A stretch of DNA of 64,000 nt from Tyto alba. Its lineage: Eukaryota > Chordata > Aves > Strigiformes > Tytonidae. A model generated the notes under the pieces. That model made no database searches. It was not told the origin of the DNA and saw only the letters and a list, made by a program, of their open reading frames with translations. The stretch lies in the NCBI RefSeq assembly GCF_018691265.1, contig NW_024881322.1, positions 7,068,001 to 7,132,000 on the forward strand, given 5' to 3'. The position numbers were made by a program, and so were the translations under genes. Below are positions 1 to 12,420 of this stretch, piece by piece (positions within the stretch are counted from its first letter, which is position 1; every line of letters starts with the position of its first letter).

Positions 1-630
1 CCAAGACATAATTTGGGTTGTTCCTTGAAAAGGTGTCTTCACTTTATGAACCCAAAATAAAATTACTTTAGATAAGAACAATCAGAGAAAGTAGAAACAG
101 TTTTGCCATCTATTTGGAACATCTGTTGTATAATTTAGGGTCTGATGTAGACATGATTTTTTCCAGCAAAGGTGTTGTTTTTAATCTTCCTGCATATATG
201 GGAATTAATAGGTAAACATTTAATCATATTTGTGCTGAAGTATTTGTGTATTCTCAAAATCCTTCAGTCTTCTTTTAAAATAGATATATTAAAATATCCT
301 ACATTTATCCTTAAGGTAAGACATTTTAAAATACAAGTTATATCATATTTTGCAGTTCATTTTGTACAGTTTTGGACATAGTACATAGTGCTTACTTGTT
401 GCAGCTCTTGAGAAGATGTACAAAGCAGCTTTGCACTGGGCCAGTCTGTCTTGGACAGAATTTATTTAGTACTGTTTTATGGATTTTTTTTTTTTTTTTT
501 GGCTATGAATGACATGAAAAGTACGTTACTAATACAGAAAGCATATGAAAATGAGCAAATTTTAAATGTATACAGTGCAAGTAACCTTTTTCCATAAAAT
601 AAGCTTCATGTATTTGTGTTTAATTCCAAG
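1..630 (+). other. ULK4 intron, 3' part (entered from left edge)
   Basis: AT-rich intronic sequence leading to the first visible exon. A 17-nt T run lies at 484-500. No upstream exon, repeat family or regulatory site is recognisable. Confidence 0.7.
484..500. repeat. T homopolymer (17 nt)
   Basis: Uninterrupted T run in intron, with no adjacent retroelement body recognised. Confidence 0.9.
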
Positions 631-758
631 GATTTTGTGACTACGGTTACTCGTTTACTTGAAAGTCCTTCAACTTTTATTCGAGCAAAAGCTTTTCTGG
701 TCCTGCTACACGTTTTAATTAATAACAGGGAGATGTTGCTACTCAGCTGTCAAGCAAG
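631..758 (+). CDS. ULK4: ULK4 internal coding exon (1st of 10 in window)
   Basis: This 128-nt exon follows the acceptor TTTAATTCCAAG and precedes the donor GTAAGG. It is read in phase 0 and begins DFVTTVTRLLESP; the last two bases (AG) join the first base of the next exon to make Arg. The peptide (ending in LLLSCQA plus the split Arg) matches my recollection of vertebrate ULK4, a Unc-51-like pseudokinase linked to cilia and neuronal development. It falls in the ARM/HEAT helical-repeat region C-terminal to the kinase-like domain, and the alternation of leucine-rich helices fits such repeats. The acceptor pyrimidine tract is weak. Protein identity is recalled, not searched; the exon boundaries are read directly and fit the next exon's phase. 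Confidence 0.88.
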
Positions 759-1233
759 GTAAGGCAGTAATAGAAGAGAATTGTAGATGTAATGTTTATT
801 TTCAAAGTTGTACCTGAAATACTTGAAAACGTGTGGTATTTCTGAGCCAGTATTTTAGGAATGAACTATTTTCTGTGTAATATGAATCCTTTTGTTCATG
901 AGAATATCAAAAAGAGAGTGTTCGCTTTTGTCTGAGGTCATCAGATGATGGTTACTCAAAAGGGGAAACCGCTGTCTTACAGGGACAGTCTGTCTTCTAA
1001 AGGAACCTGTGGTCCCAGTGAGCATTAGCAAGGAGCAGATTTTCCTTTGGGTAGGGCAAAACACGTACTGCAACAGTGAGTTGTTGTTATGGTGGGAAAG
1101 CAAAATAAAAAGGTCTGTCGTACCTTCCTCATCTTGAGGTGTGGTATAATCCATAGTCTTTTCAATATATAGTCACACTTAAAGTAAAATAATATTTCTT
1201 GGCTTATATGTGTTGGAGTGATTTATATCCCCA

Positions 1234-1310
1234 TGTGGCAGAGGGGTTGAAACTAGATCATCTTTAAGGTCCCTCCCAACACTAACCGTTCTATGGTTCT
1301 ATGATATAAT
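1234..1310 (+). mobile_element. CR1 LINE 3' tail (short fragment)
   Basis: The text AGAGGGGTTGAAACTAGATC, a following AAGGTCCCTCCCAAC block and two TTCTATGG/TTCTATGA octamers near the end match the 3' untranslated end and octamer tail of CR1 retrotransposons. Only the last 75 or so bases are preserved, as is common for heavily 5'-truncated CR1 copies. It is non-coding. Confidence 0.85.
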
Positions 1311-2208
1311 GACCACTGAATTCCTGTGACTTTTACATTAATACTTTATTTGTTTCTATATTTTAAAATACTGTGCAACAAATGACAGCTCTAATTTTAT
1401 ATTTGACTCACAGTGTAACAGTTATTTGAATTTTTGTGTCTTCTGATAGCACAAAGCCCACTCCCTTATCAGAAAAGAGGAAATTAGACTCTGTTAGAAT
1501 GTAGATTATCCCCATATTTTGGGAGTGATTGGAGAAGTAAGATGGAAGAAATTTTATTTGGGATTTATATATTCTACTGTTTATTATGAAGAACAGCAAA
1601 ATGTAGTGTAAGCTCAGTTTTTATGGTATTGGAATAAAGCAGGATTGGAACTGAAAGTGAAAAAGGATGAGGCTTGTGGATATATGTATATCTAACTACA
1701 TTTAATGCAAATATAACTGTATATCTTATATGGATGTTTGAGAAGAATTAAGATGTATGCATTGGAGCTAAAGGGCTGGATTGGAAGGAGCAGGTGAGTT
1801 AAACCATGAAGCCATTGTGAGAGGACATCTTGTAGGGGGCTGTCATTATATACCCCTCCACTCACATACAAATCTGTAGATAACCTGATTTTTGTAGGTC
1901 ACAGAGAATAAGTACTGAATCCAAGTTTTTTTGTCACGTGTATCTTCTGAGACTTCCAGAAATCTTTAATAGGTGATGAATTCTCCTTAGTGTAAAACGT
2001 CTCTAATGATTTCTAAGTGATTTTTTGAATGGTTACATTTCTAATGACTGATGCTATTCATACACTTGTTATAGCACATAGGACTGAGCTGTGTGTTTGG
2101 AGAAATGTCTGATAGAAGCCCTGTACCCTCACTTACAATTTGTTTATTTATACCTAAGGTATTATGTGAAAAAAAAGAACTTCAATAATTCTTATTAGCA
2201 GTTCGATC

Positions 2209-2212
<4 letters not shown>

Positions 2213-2238
<26 letters not shown>
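2213..2238. repeat. T homopolymer (26 nt)
   Basis: Longest T run in the window. No SINE or retrocopy body is recognisable on either side. Confidence 0.9.
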
Positions 2239-2243
<5 letters not shown>

Positions 2244-3919
2244 ACTTTCCAACAAGCAGTCTTTCTGAAGAGAATGTATTGTGAATTTGGGATTTTATTT
2301 TGTATTGTGAATTTTTGCATTATCCTGCCATTTTATGGTGATGCTCCAGACAGGTGGTTAGGAACCAATACATAATATGACACATTAGATAAAACAATAG
2401 GCAAGACTTATAGCAGCTTTATTGAACTGATAAACTGTTTTTATTAATTTTTTTATGCTTTATTCTTAATTGTTCTTCAGTGAACAGTGTATCTCTTGGC
2501 AGGATAGATGATCTAGACTAAAATCTTCCTCTTACATTCCGAAAGTAAGATGGCTACAGTAGAAAGAGAAAAGAAATGACTCATTATATGTGGAGACAGC
2601 TACTTTTATAATATCCTGAACTCTGGAAGAATTTTATTAAGTCTGGTAGAGATAATAGATATTCTTTGACTTATACTGTTGAATTCCTATTGTAGTATTT
2701 TAATTAAATGTCTCCAGTTCTGTGACACAGCTAGTGAAGACAGGAGACCTTTTAGGCTGAAATAGCACTTGTTTGCTTACAATATGCAAATGAATTTATT
2801 TTGCTAATCACCCTGAGTTTTCTAGTCTCCTTGTTTTCTCCATGATTCTCAAAGGCAGGCTACCTGTTAATGAAGGAAGGGATACAGCCTGAAAGTTTTG
2901 TTGAGACTTACAATTTCATCCTTTTCTGAACCAGTAGTAATTTCCAGTTAGTCTCACTGAGTAGTTCTTTCTCAATCCAAATGGTTTCAGAGATTTTCCT
3001 AGTTGAATAGAGACTGTCCTGAAGGTTGAACTTCCTTCCTAAGGAATTTATTTAAATCTCTTTTTCTACTGTCCACAGAGAAGTATGCTTGTGGAAAGAG
3101 GGTAGGATTCCTGACAGACTTCTGCAGTCTACAGAAGCCTAACTATGCACAAAAGCGTACCTTCTGCGCAAAGTCTTTCACTGTTATCTCTCCTCACCTC
3201 CCATATTTTTTTAAATTTTCAGATCTTGTATATGCCCTCAAAGGAAAAGCTTTACTTGGAGACCTATTACAATCTCACATCTAGCATAGTCTGGCCTTAA
3301 ATGTCTAAGACTGGGCTATAAAAACAGCAAGAAAAAGAACACAAAAGCATCATTTTCAAATGGGTAAACATAGAAATGGAAGGCAGGAGGGAACGATTAC
3401 ACAAGTCAGCGATTTCAAGAAAAAAAATCCAAACAGCTGGTATCAAACTATAAAAAAAAAAAAAGAATGTAAACAGGGGAGAAGTACTTCTTACTAGCAT
3501 GACCTGCTATCCAATGTTATACTTCTGTAAAATAAACAGTGTATCTATATGAAACATCCTTCAAAAATCTTCATCTTTTTTTGTTAGCAGACGTTGACTA
3601 GTAACAGGTCCTTGAATTGTTGGAGTAAATGGACTGTGTATGTGCTCAGAGCATGCAAGACTTTTTTTGGTTTCTCGGAGGTCTGTCATTCCCTGTGAAT
3701 TTAGTGAACTGAAGGGAGAAATAGGGAGAAGTCTGATAGCAACAGACTTCCTGCTTTTAGGTTCAGTTATCTGGTGGCCACATGCATTTCTTTCTCCCTG
3801 TTGAGATGCTGGTAAAGTTGTAGCTGTACCTATATACATGTAAGCTGATTATAAGGATGTTGAGGGTAAATGTCACTGGCGTAGAAGGGAATTAAATGAA
3901 TTCTAGAAAGCAATTCTCA

Positions 3920-4240
3920 GAGACCTTGAGAGGTTGCAGATTATACCCTTCTGATCCAGGTCAAGGTCTGTTTCCTTAAGAAATATTTTCTAATGATTGG
4001 TGGAAATTGGTGGCTATTCCATGACCTCTTTTTGACAGCTGTTCTAATTGTTAACTATTCTTAACACTCGAAAATGCTGCTTGTTTTTTCATTTAGATTT
4101 CAATTCTACAGGTTAAGCACAGAAAACAACGCAGCCTCTTTCTTTTTACAGTGACTTCTGTATATTTGAAGACCATGTTTTACCACGTCTCTGCTCAATC
4201 TTCTGAATTTTTAGTAAATCTTCTCTTTTTTCATGTTGAT
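3920..4240 (-). mobile_element. Old CR1-like LINE fragment, antisense
   Basis: Several phrases, such as GACAGCTGTTCTAATTGTTA and the segment through CTGCTCAATCTTCTGAA, resemble the antisense of the 3' part of the CR1/L3 ORF2. Similarity is patchy and both ends are uncertain. Another old LINE of the same superfamily is possible. Confidence 0.5.
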
Positions 4241-4667
4241 CATCTTTAGAAGTGAAGAGTTCTTATTCTTTTTAAGTAGTAGGCCTCATTCACATTCCTA
4301 TTACTCAGGACTGTTGACTCTGCAGTTCTTCCTTTTTTACTCCACTCCTCACATCTTCTTTCAGAAAACTTTTGCTTTTTTGTGTAAAAGCTCACAGATG
4401 GCCATATCCTCCTTCTTTCTTCCACTGAACTTGGTGTTTGCATAGATGTCTTCCTTGCAGCTCTTCCTGACAACTCCAACTCCTTCTCCCAGCTTCCCCT
4501 TCTTAAATATGTTATCACAGAGGCACAGTCACCATTGCTAACTGGCTCAGCCTTGGCCAGAGCTGGGTCTGACTTGGAGCTGGGAGAGCTTCAAGAAGCT
4601 TCTCATAAATGGCCACCACTGTATCCCCCTCCCCCTCTACCAAAAACCCCACCACACACACAAACAC

Positions 4668-5852
4668 AGCGTAGACAGGGTTCCAGCGTTGGTGGATAAG
4701 GGAAGACCAATTGATGTCCTCTCTGTGAACTTGGGCAAATCATTTGACATTGTCCTCCATGACATCCTTGTCTCTAAATTGGAGAGACATGGATTTGATG
4801 AAGGGACCACTTGGTGAATAAGGAATTGGCTGGATGGGCACATGGTCAATGTGGTCAATGACTCAGTGTCCAAGTGGAGAGCAGTGATGAGTGGCATTCC
4901 TCAGGGATCAGTGTTGGGACCAGTGCTGCTTAACATCTTTGTTGGCAGCATGGACTATGAGATGGAGCACACTGAGCAAATTTGGCAACACCACCAAGCT
5001 GCATGGTGCAGTCAACACACTGGAGGGAGGGGATGCCATCCAGAGGGACTTGGACAGACTGGAGAGGTGGGTCTGTATAAACCTCACGAAGTTCAGCAAG
5101 GCCAAGTGCGAGGTCCTGCACATGGGTCAGGGCGATCCTAAGCACAAATACAGGTTGGGCCATGAGTGGATTGAGAGGGACTTGGAGGTATTAGTGGATG
5201 GAAAACAGAATATGAGCCAGCAGTGTGTGCTCGCAGCCCAGAAAGCCAACTGTGTCCTGGGCTGCATCAAGAGAAGTGTGGGCAGCAGGTCGAGGGAGGG
5301 GATTCTGCCCCTCTGCTCTTGTGAGACCCCACCTGCAGTGCTGTGTCCAGCTCTGGGGACCCCCAACGTAAGAAGGACATGGATCTGCTTGAGCGAATCT
5401 AGAAGAGAGCCATGAAGATGATCACGGGGCTGAAGCACTTCCCTTATGAGGACAGGTTGAGAGAGTTGGGGTTGTTCAGCCTGGAGAAGAGAAGGCTCTG
5501 GGGAGGCCTTAGAGTGGCCGTCCAGTACCTAAAGAGGGCCTGCAGTAAGGCTGGAGAGGGACTTTTTACAAGGGCATGTAGTGCTAGGACAAGGGGTAAT
5601 GGCTTTAAACCACAAGAGGGAAGGTTAAGGTGAGATCTAAGGCAGAAATTGTTCCCTGTGCGGGGGGTGAGGCGCTGGCCCAGGGTGCCCAGAGCAGCTG
5701 TGGGTGCCCCCTCCCTGGAAGGGCTCAAGGCCAGGTTGGACGGGGCTGGGAGCCCCCTGGGCTGGGGGAAAGGGGCCCTGCCCGGGGCAGGGGGGTGGGA
5801 CTGGAGGGGGCTTTGAGGTCCTTTCCAAACCATTCAATGATTCTGTCATAAT
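4668..5852 (+). mobile_element. CR1 LINE, 5'-truncated sense copy (about 1.2 kb)
   Basis: This GC-rich insert encodes the C-terminal part of the CR1 ORF2 reverse transcriptase in broken frames. The RT block [17 protein letters not shown] is at about 4888-4940. The region [19 protein letters not shown] and the stretch from [10 protein letters not shown] onward continue in another frame, and a further frame carries ELGLFSLEKRR. The catalytic FADD-type motif is replaced (FGNTTKL) and frames shift, so the copy is dead. It ends in the CR1 3' phrase AGGTCCTTTCCAAACC and an ATTCTGTC tail. The 5' end is truncated within the RT domain, as usual for CR1. Confidence 0.93.
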
Positions 5853-6772
5853 TTAGTGATGCGAAGGACAACAGGAAAAAAGAGAACTCATGAGTTTACA
5901 TAGCTTTTGTGTCTTTCCCCTCTCAAAATAAATGAACATACTTCATATACTTCTTAAATGTGATTAATAGAAAATGATTTTAAAAAATGAAACCCCTTTC
6001 CCTCTCATCAATAAAATCACTCATATTGAAGTCTATTCAGCCTATTTTAAGTAAAACTTAAACAGATCTAAATGGATTTCCATATAGAATCACACAATTG
6101 TTAAATATGGAAGTGTTTTTGTAAAAAAAAAAAAAATCCATACAAACTCTGATCTTTTGTCATGTCTTTGTTCAAAGTTAAATACTTTTTAAGTAAAAAT
6201 TACTTGGTTGTTTGCAAAGGCTAGAGAACTTCATACCATTTTAGTTTAAAATGTCAATTTTTTTTATTAGAGAAACTTAAAACCTTTTTAAGGAAAATTC
6301 TATTTGAAGCATAATGTCAGATTTTTAAGTAGTTATCTTCTACTAGACAAATCAGAATTCCTTGTAATTGAATACATTTTCCAGAGATTGAAAGAAAAAT
6401 AAAAAATGTCCTCATAGTCTCTGGGAAGTACAGCTGAATGTGTTGCATCTGGGCTGCTGCAGAGGTTAAAGGTAGTTACTGGATTGGTCTTTTGAGTTAC
6501 CTCTTTGTCTATGTAGCACAGTTCAGGAAGGATAAGATGAGTTGTAGTATTCCATAACAGTCATGAATTGTTTAGAGACCTGATCCTGCAAAATGCATTC
6601 TTTGGTAGTTTAAATCTCATTGAAGAAATTGGCTTTTTGATTGAAATAGATACTTCCTAGGATAAAACTTTGTGTTTGTGAGTCCTTCAGTTTTGTTATG
6701 TACACTTGAGGCAGCTAAAAGAAGTGATTTTTATACTTCTGTAACAGAGCATTGATTTTAAGAAGGGTGTGT

Positions 6773-6826
6773 AAAAACAAACAAACAAAAACACAACGAA
6801 AAAAAACCAAAACAAACAAAACCCCC
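6773..6826. repeat. A-rich (CAAA)n-like low complexity
   Basis: Irregular A/C-rich stretch with repeated CAAA and CAAAA units ending in a short C run. Confidence 0.85.
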
Positions 6827-7752
6827 AAACATATTGAAGTACATTTTTTAAATCGAGAGCATGAGTTTCACTCAGCAGTGACTGATGGCTTTTTGCACAG
6901 GACCCTGAGGGAGTTCGAATGTGAAACAAAGACGTCAATATTGTGCCCCTAAAGGGAAGTCTGGCCCTTCTGTCTATTCAGATGAGCATTTTAAAATATT
7001 GCCTGAAGCATTCTGTTACAGGTGTATCATTAAAGCAATCTCTTGTAAGTTAGCCAATGGGTAATAAATCAGTTACCATAGTTTACTATGAGAAATGTCA
7101 TTCTGCAGAATGGCATAGCTACACAGCACTTATCAGTTAGAATGTAAGCATTGAGTTTGTCCTTTGAAAACTTGAACACCAGATTTCTAGAGAAAGGATA
7201 TAAACTAGTTTGGAGTTTTTCCTCTTTAAATATGGCCATTCTAACTAGTGCTAACGTTTTGATAGGCTGTAGTATGATTTATGTAGTATAACTTTTCTTG
7301 ACTGAAAGACTGATCTCTTGCTACAATGACTTAAATTATTCTTGCATTTGGAATTCTTACATGTTGAAAATTAATGTCTTTAGTCTTTTGCTCATATTGC
7401 ACATATTGGTCATACATTTCAACATAAAGTGGATTTAAAATTAGTCTCTCTTAAGTCTGCAGAGGGATTCACTTACATTAGCATTATATATTCATTTAAA
7501 CAAGTAGAGTAGCACTTACAGGAGCTTAAGGGTTTCTTTTCTCTTGTTCCTTGACTCAGTCATTTGTGTTATTTTTAAGATTGATTTATTTGAAACAAAA
7601 AGTCTAAAATTTCAACAAAATTACAGAGCCAAAGCTAATGTATCATCTTGAATGTAACCACAGATAGTAGAAATGTCTGGTTCAGTAATATTTTTGTGAT
7701 AGTGTGATTTTTTTCTGATGAGATGTAATGTTTCGCACTTGCTTAAATGTAG

Positions 7753-7886
7753 GCTTGTGATGTATATTGAAAGAGACAGCAGAAAGACTACGCCAGGAAA
7801 AGAGCAGCAAGGCGGCAGTGAATACCTGTCAAAATGCCTGGATCTTCTCATCTATCACATCGTGCGGGAGCTGCCAGGAATTCTAG
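7753..7886 (+). CDS. ULK4: ULK4 internal coding exon (2nd of 10)
   Basis: This 134-nt exon lies between the acceptor TTAAATGTAG and the donor GTAAAT. Its first base completes an Arg codon with the AG of the previous exon. It then reads LVMYIERDSRKTTPGKEQQ, followed by a helix containing YLSKCLDLLIYHIVRELPG. The final G joins GT of the next exon to give Gly. The basic, Lys/Gln-rich linker between two hydrophobic helices is typical of a loop between HEAT units. The linker is almost identical to human ULK4 as I remember it, which makes this one of the strongest identifying exons. It is open in one frame only. Confidence 0.93.
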
Positions 7887-10800
7887 GTAAATTCAGTTAG
7901 TTAACTGAACAAATCTTACCTTTACTTATTCCCTTAAGAAGCAAGTATCTCTTTACATATACAGGTAGAAAGGCTGTGTTGTGCAGTTACGTAAAGTTTT
8001 CATGATACTGGCTTTGTTAAATTTTTTAGTTATGTCATAATTGGATATTTTTTATTGGAATGCATGATTTCCTATATTAATATTTCATATTTGTTGAATG
8101 ATAAGCCCCATCAACTCAGTCAGGAATGAGGTCCAAATGTACCATAAATTTTATCAGTGTTCTAATGATACTCCAAACATTGAAAAAACTTAGAGCAAAT
8201 TTGTCTCATAAAACACAGAGCTAGGAGAGATGAAACGGCATATTTGTAAGTACGTGTTAATTACTTACACTGAAACTTACATGTTGAGTATTTGCTTAAG
8301 GCAGTTTTTCTAAAAAATTTCGGCCTAGATACTTCAGTTGTTCTAGATGTCTGAAAGAGATTTGCTCATGCATAAGAAAAGACAGAAAGATTTTATCTGA
8401 GAAAGCATGAGTGCTACCTCAGCTCATCCCTTGTACTTAGGAATAAGGCCTAGAAGTTTCAGAAAATAGCTTTTGTGCCAAGGATATGCATGCGGACAGT
8501 TTTGCGAATATCTGTTCAAATTTCACTACTACTTGAGCCTTTGGAATGGTAAAAAGCTACTTTGAAATTTGTGCTGTTCGTATACGTTCAAACAGAAATT
8601 TGCTTGAGTATAACAAGCTGAAGTCCTGTCATCACTGAATATGCTCAAACTTGCTGTAGTGAGATGAGGTACTGGGGAAGCTGGGACTTGCAGGAGGAAC
8701 AGTGAAAGGCATGCTGCATGCAAATAGGACAAAACCTGCAAACTGCAGGGCATAATTTGGACTCACTGGACAACAAGAGAAGAAACTGGAGTAGAAAGTA
8801 GTTTGGGAATCTGGGGAGACAGTCACAGTGATGAAACAGGATGAGAATTTTGGTCACTTGTACAAAAGTAATTGATAAAATCTTGAAAAATTAAGGAGTA
8901 TCTGTTGGTGAGATTTGAACATAATGCTGATACTGAGTAAAAGAAATGTCACAGAAATTACTCTAGATGAGTAAGAATGGTAGGATTGTCTTTCCTGGAA
9001 AAAGCTGAGCTATATGTTATATGAGGAAAAATTAGGCTTTTATTTGAAAAAGTTAATTAAGAGTGAATGAAGGGAGAAAGGAAAGAAAGGAAGGAGGCGA
9101 GTTACGGAGGGAAGGGAAGAAGGAGGAGGGGAAGTGTGAGGAGCTAGGAGAGCGGAAGGGAAGAGAGGAGGGTAGGAAGGAAAGGAGTGGAGGAGAAGGG
9201 AGGGAACTGAGTAGAAGGAAGGGTGGAGAGGAGAAGGGATAGAGGGAGGGAAGGATGGAGGGAAGGAAAGAGGGAGAAGGAGAAAATACAAGATTAGTGG
9301 GCCTGTCTGAATCATCATCAGAATTCTTATTAAAACTTATAGTGGGTGAGATCTCCCACAGAATAGAGTAAGAAAAATAAATATGAAGACAAAAAAGGTA
9401 ATGTTGTGAGTATTGAAGAAAAGAAAGGGACCAAAACCAACCTTGTTTGTGTATGCTTTGTCATTAAATGATAAAACATTTTTTCATAAAATTATTTTCT
9501 GATGAGGTGATACCTGATTTGTCTTTCATCTTCTCTACATTATCACTGGAATATTGAAAATGAAATGGTAGCACTGCAAAGGTCAGTAGACCTAAATGTC
9601 ATGCTGCTATTTTAATAGAAACTTTACTTTCTATGACAATGCAAATTCTTGCCTTGCTGCAAATACATGACCCTGTTTTTCTAACTAAATATCAGGTTCA
9701 TATACTGGCTATATTTCAGGATTTGGAAGTCTTAGACTATAACTATTTGAGATAGAAATTCACCTCCTACTGTCTGTATGTACTGTATGTAACTAATATG
9801 CTAGGCCCTGATGTTTCCTCAGAACCTGAAAGTACTATACATCAAATATATAGTTACTATCATTATAAGACATAATACATCGATTGCTTTAACATGTACT
9901 CTGCTGAGTTTTCTTACTACAGATGTAAAATTTCAATGCATTGTTGACAATGTATGTATCAAGCATAATTTTTACACCTTGTTTTCTTTTCCAAGCTAGA
10001 TTTGTGTGTTGATTGTTTTTATTAAGATTAAGCAATCTGTCACTATTTGTCCTCATGTGTCAGAAGCTTTTTCTTTTTGTTGCTCTGAGTATGAAGAAGG
10101 AACATGTTCTGACTGAGGAGGTAAAAGCTATGGGCTTCTAAGAAAAGTAACCAGATTTGCAAACTGGAACAGTTAAAAGCAGTTTAGCTGTCGATTTAGA
10201 ATTAATCCTAGCTGGCTTTTTTTTTTAATACACGTTTATGTAAGATCCTTACTCATCCCATCTTCCTCCACCAGATGTAGCTATAAACCAAATAGACTAA
10301 CAAGTTCTAGAAATTGGCCTTAAAGATACACTTAATCAAATTAAATAAATTGTTAGTCTTGTGGATAATTTAAAAAGATTTTAGTTCTGTAGGTAAGAAT
10401 GTAATTCTATTTCTGCATTTACAATATTTAACATATTTCTGGGAAGTAGATCTTAATTGCTTAGACTACGCTAAAAATTAAACCATATCTATTTATCAAC
10501 TGCAAAATTAGTAAATGTAATGATTACATGGGCCTGAAAATGTTGGAAGAGAGTAGATTGATCAGGAAGTTGTATTTTTGTAATCACCGAGAGGTCTTGC
10601 TGAATTACAGTATTGTCAGTTATTCAAAACAAAAACATGTTGATGAAAAACCAAGATTTTGGTTTATGTATTTGGAGAGTTTTAGACAACGCTTTCTTGA
10701 GCAGTATATTATAGAATGAGTCAAATCTTTAAAGCCAGGTATTTTTACGACCTACTTCAGTGCCAGGCTCTGTCATTTCTGCTTATGTTGAAAACTGAAC

Positions 10801-11957
10801 TCCATGGGAGCAGAAGAAAAGCATTGGTATTATTCAACATGAATAAACTCTGTGACTTGCTCTGAAAGGAAGGGCCTTTTCTGGCATGAAAATCGTATAA
10901 AATACCAAATCCCGTCCTTTATTTATTTAATGTCTATGTGACTTCCCTTTTACAGTTCTGTGCAGCTCTCTCATTAGGTAACAAAATATAGTAAGTGTTC
11001 TTTGAAGACACGTTTTGGCTTTTAATATTTTCAGGCTATAGGGACAGAATTTTTGTTCTTTGCATATGAGCCATGACACTTCTCATGCTGCTTCTGTTCT
11101 TTATCCCATGAAGAAGAGGTCTTGCTTTTCTGAGACAATAGTTAATGTAACACAAATTTAGCATAAGGTTCCTTGATTTTTACATGTTGCTTTTGAAGTT
11201 TGAAGTATAATTTTCATTAATGCAGTTAAAATTTTTTCCCCCTCATTGCTGCATCTGAGGGTTGTTATGGAGGCAACTAGGTTTTCTCATTGACCTGCTG
11301 TTACCTCTTTTATGAAAACATGAGAATTCCTGTTGGTTTAGGTTACTTGCATCACTGTTAAACTTCTGTATGAGAATGTGTAGGGGCATGGCTAGTGGAG
11401 AGATCTTTTGGAAATGCAGAGGGTGGAGGATGTTTGTTTCTTTCTTCTAGTTGTACTGTGTTGCAGGAAAAACATAGTGCTTGAGCGTTATGTCACCCAC
11501 TAATCATGGTGAATTCAGCTCTTGGTCAGCTGGAAGTCATGAGAATTTTGCTTTTTATTTCGCTGGAAATAGAATTGCATCCATAGAATTTCAGGAGTAT
11601 AATTCTATGCATATGTAACCACCTAAAGCCAGTGTAAATTCACCCTGCCAAGAAGGGTAATTTGATCTTTGCTTCTACACCTGCTGTATATTTCGATCCT
11701 TACTGTTTTGCCAGAGTTCACATTTGTGTGCCTGTCCCTGTAACCAGAGCAGGAAATTGGCCTGGCTGAACACTGAGCTGGGAAAGAAAAGTGCTGGATC
11801 AGCCTGATTGATCATGCAGTAACATAAACACTGCTTCCGGCAGGAGAGAGAAGATGGGATTCAACAGAAGATACTGGACAGAGATGTTTTAGATGTCATT
11901 TGCTGTTGTTTAGTAAAGCAATTCTGTTAGATCAATCTGAAAGTTTGTTTTCTGTAG
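7887..11957 (+). other. ULK4 intron, 4,071 bp
   Basis: The notable content is the polypurine tract at 9061-9288. No CR1 fragment was recognised. The stretch just before the next exon (about 11700-11890) is slightly less AT-rich but has no identifiable element. Confidence 0.75.
9061..9288. repeat. GA-rich polypurine tract (about 228 bp)
   Basis: The + strand is almost all A and G, built from irregular GGAAG, GGGA and GAGG units with a few T or C interruptions. The reverse strand gives a Pro/Ser/Leu-rich open frame that is a by-product of the repeat, not a gene. Confidence 0.95.
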
Positions 11958-12079
11958 GTGACATTATCACTGCTTTAACTAATGTCTCTGGACGTAAACA
12001 CCCATCAACGGTTCAGGCCAAGCAGCTGAAGATGTGCCTTCCTATGATGCCTGTAGTGCTTCATCTTGTGGCATCACAG
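11958..12079 (+). CDS. ULK4: ULK4 internal coding exon (3rd of 10)
   Basis: This 122-nt exon follows a good acceptor (TTTGTTTTCTGTAG) and ends CAG before the donor GTAGAT, in phase 0. With the preceding G it encodes GDIITALTNVSGRKHPSTV, then KQLKMCLPMMPVVLHLVASQ. The VSGRKHPSTV and CLPMMPVVLHLV segments are hallmark stretches of vertebrate ULK4 as I recall it. The helix-turn-helix pattern continues the ARM/HEAT array. The donor has T at +4, which is a weak departure from consensus. Confidence 0.93.
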
Positions 12080-12420
12080 GTAGATTTTTTTTTACTCCCC
12101 CCCCTTGAAAACATGGTTAAATAAAGGATAAACTCTTGCAGTTTCCCAAAATCTGATTTCTAGTGATCACGATCAGATTGGATAAAACAGAACTTTTAAT
12201 GGGTAGATATGTTGATGAGTATTCCAGCTATGTAACAGCATTAAAGATGTAAGCTTTAGTTTTAAACATCGTAAGACAACTCTAATGATAGAAGCAAATA
12301 CATATTTTGTCCTTTTTTTTTTTTTTTAATATGGCTGTGAAATACATGTTTTATTTTTCTGGTCATAAGATAATGCATTTAATGTGATTTTTTTTTTCAA
12401 CTTTTGCTAAATTCAAATAG
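12080..12420 (+). other. ULK4 intron, 341 bp
   Basis: Short AT-rich intron with a T run near 12312-12327 and a T-rich stretch before the acceptor. Nothing else is visible. Confidence 0.85.

Larger units (their letters stand above)
759..7752 (+). other. ULK4 intron, 6,994 bp
   Basis: This intron carries most of the sense-strand CR1 sequence: a 3' tail near 1234-1310 and a 1.2-kb copy at 4668-5852. It also has a probable old antisense CR1 fragment around 3920-4240, a 26-nt T run and an A/C-rich stretch at 6773-6826. A short near-palindrome centred on CTGCAG sits at 7095-7116. The rest (1311-3900, 5853-7740) shows nothing I recognise; its open frames are short and lack coding character. Confidence 0.75.

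Noticed and set aside
855..1154. 99-codon minus-strand open frame
   Set aside because: No recognisable domain, no splice-consistent context and antisense to the ULK4 intron; length is within chance for this sequence.
4891..5633. Plus-strand open frames with reverse-transcriptase similarity
   Set aside because: They are broken remnants of CR1 ORF2, so they are reported as one mobile element and not as genes.
5444..5849. GC-rich minus-strand open frames of 70-129 codons
   Set aside because: Antisense shadows of the CR1 insert.
7095..7116. 22-bp near-palindrome centred on CTGCAG
   Set aside because: Short, with one mismatched pair; expected by chance in a 64-kb window.
9040..9318. Pro/Ser-rich 92-codon minus-strand open frame
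   Set aside because: It is the translation of the polypurine/polypyrimidine tract, not a gene.
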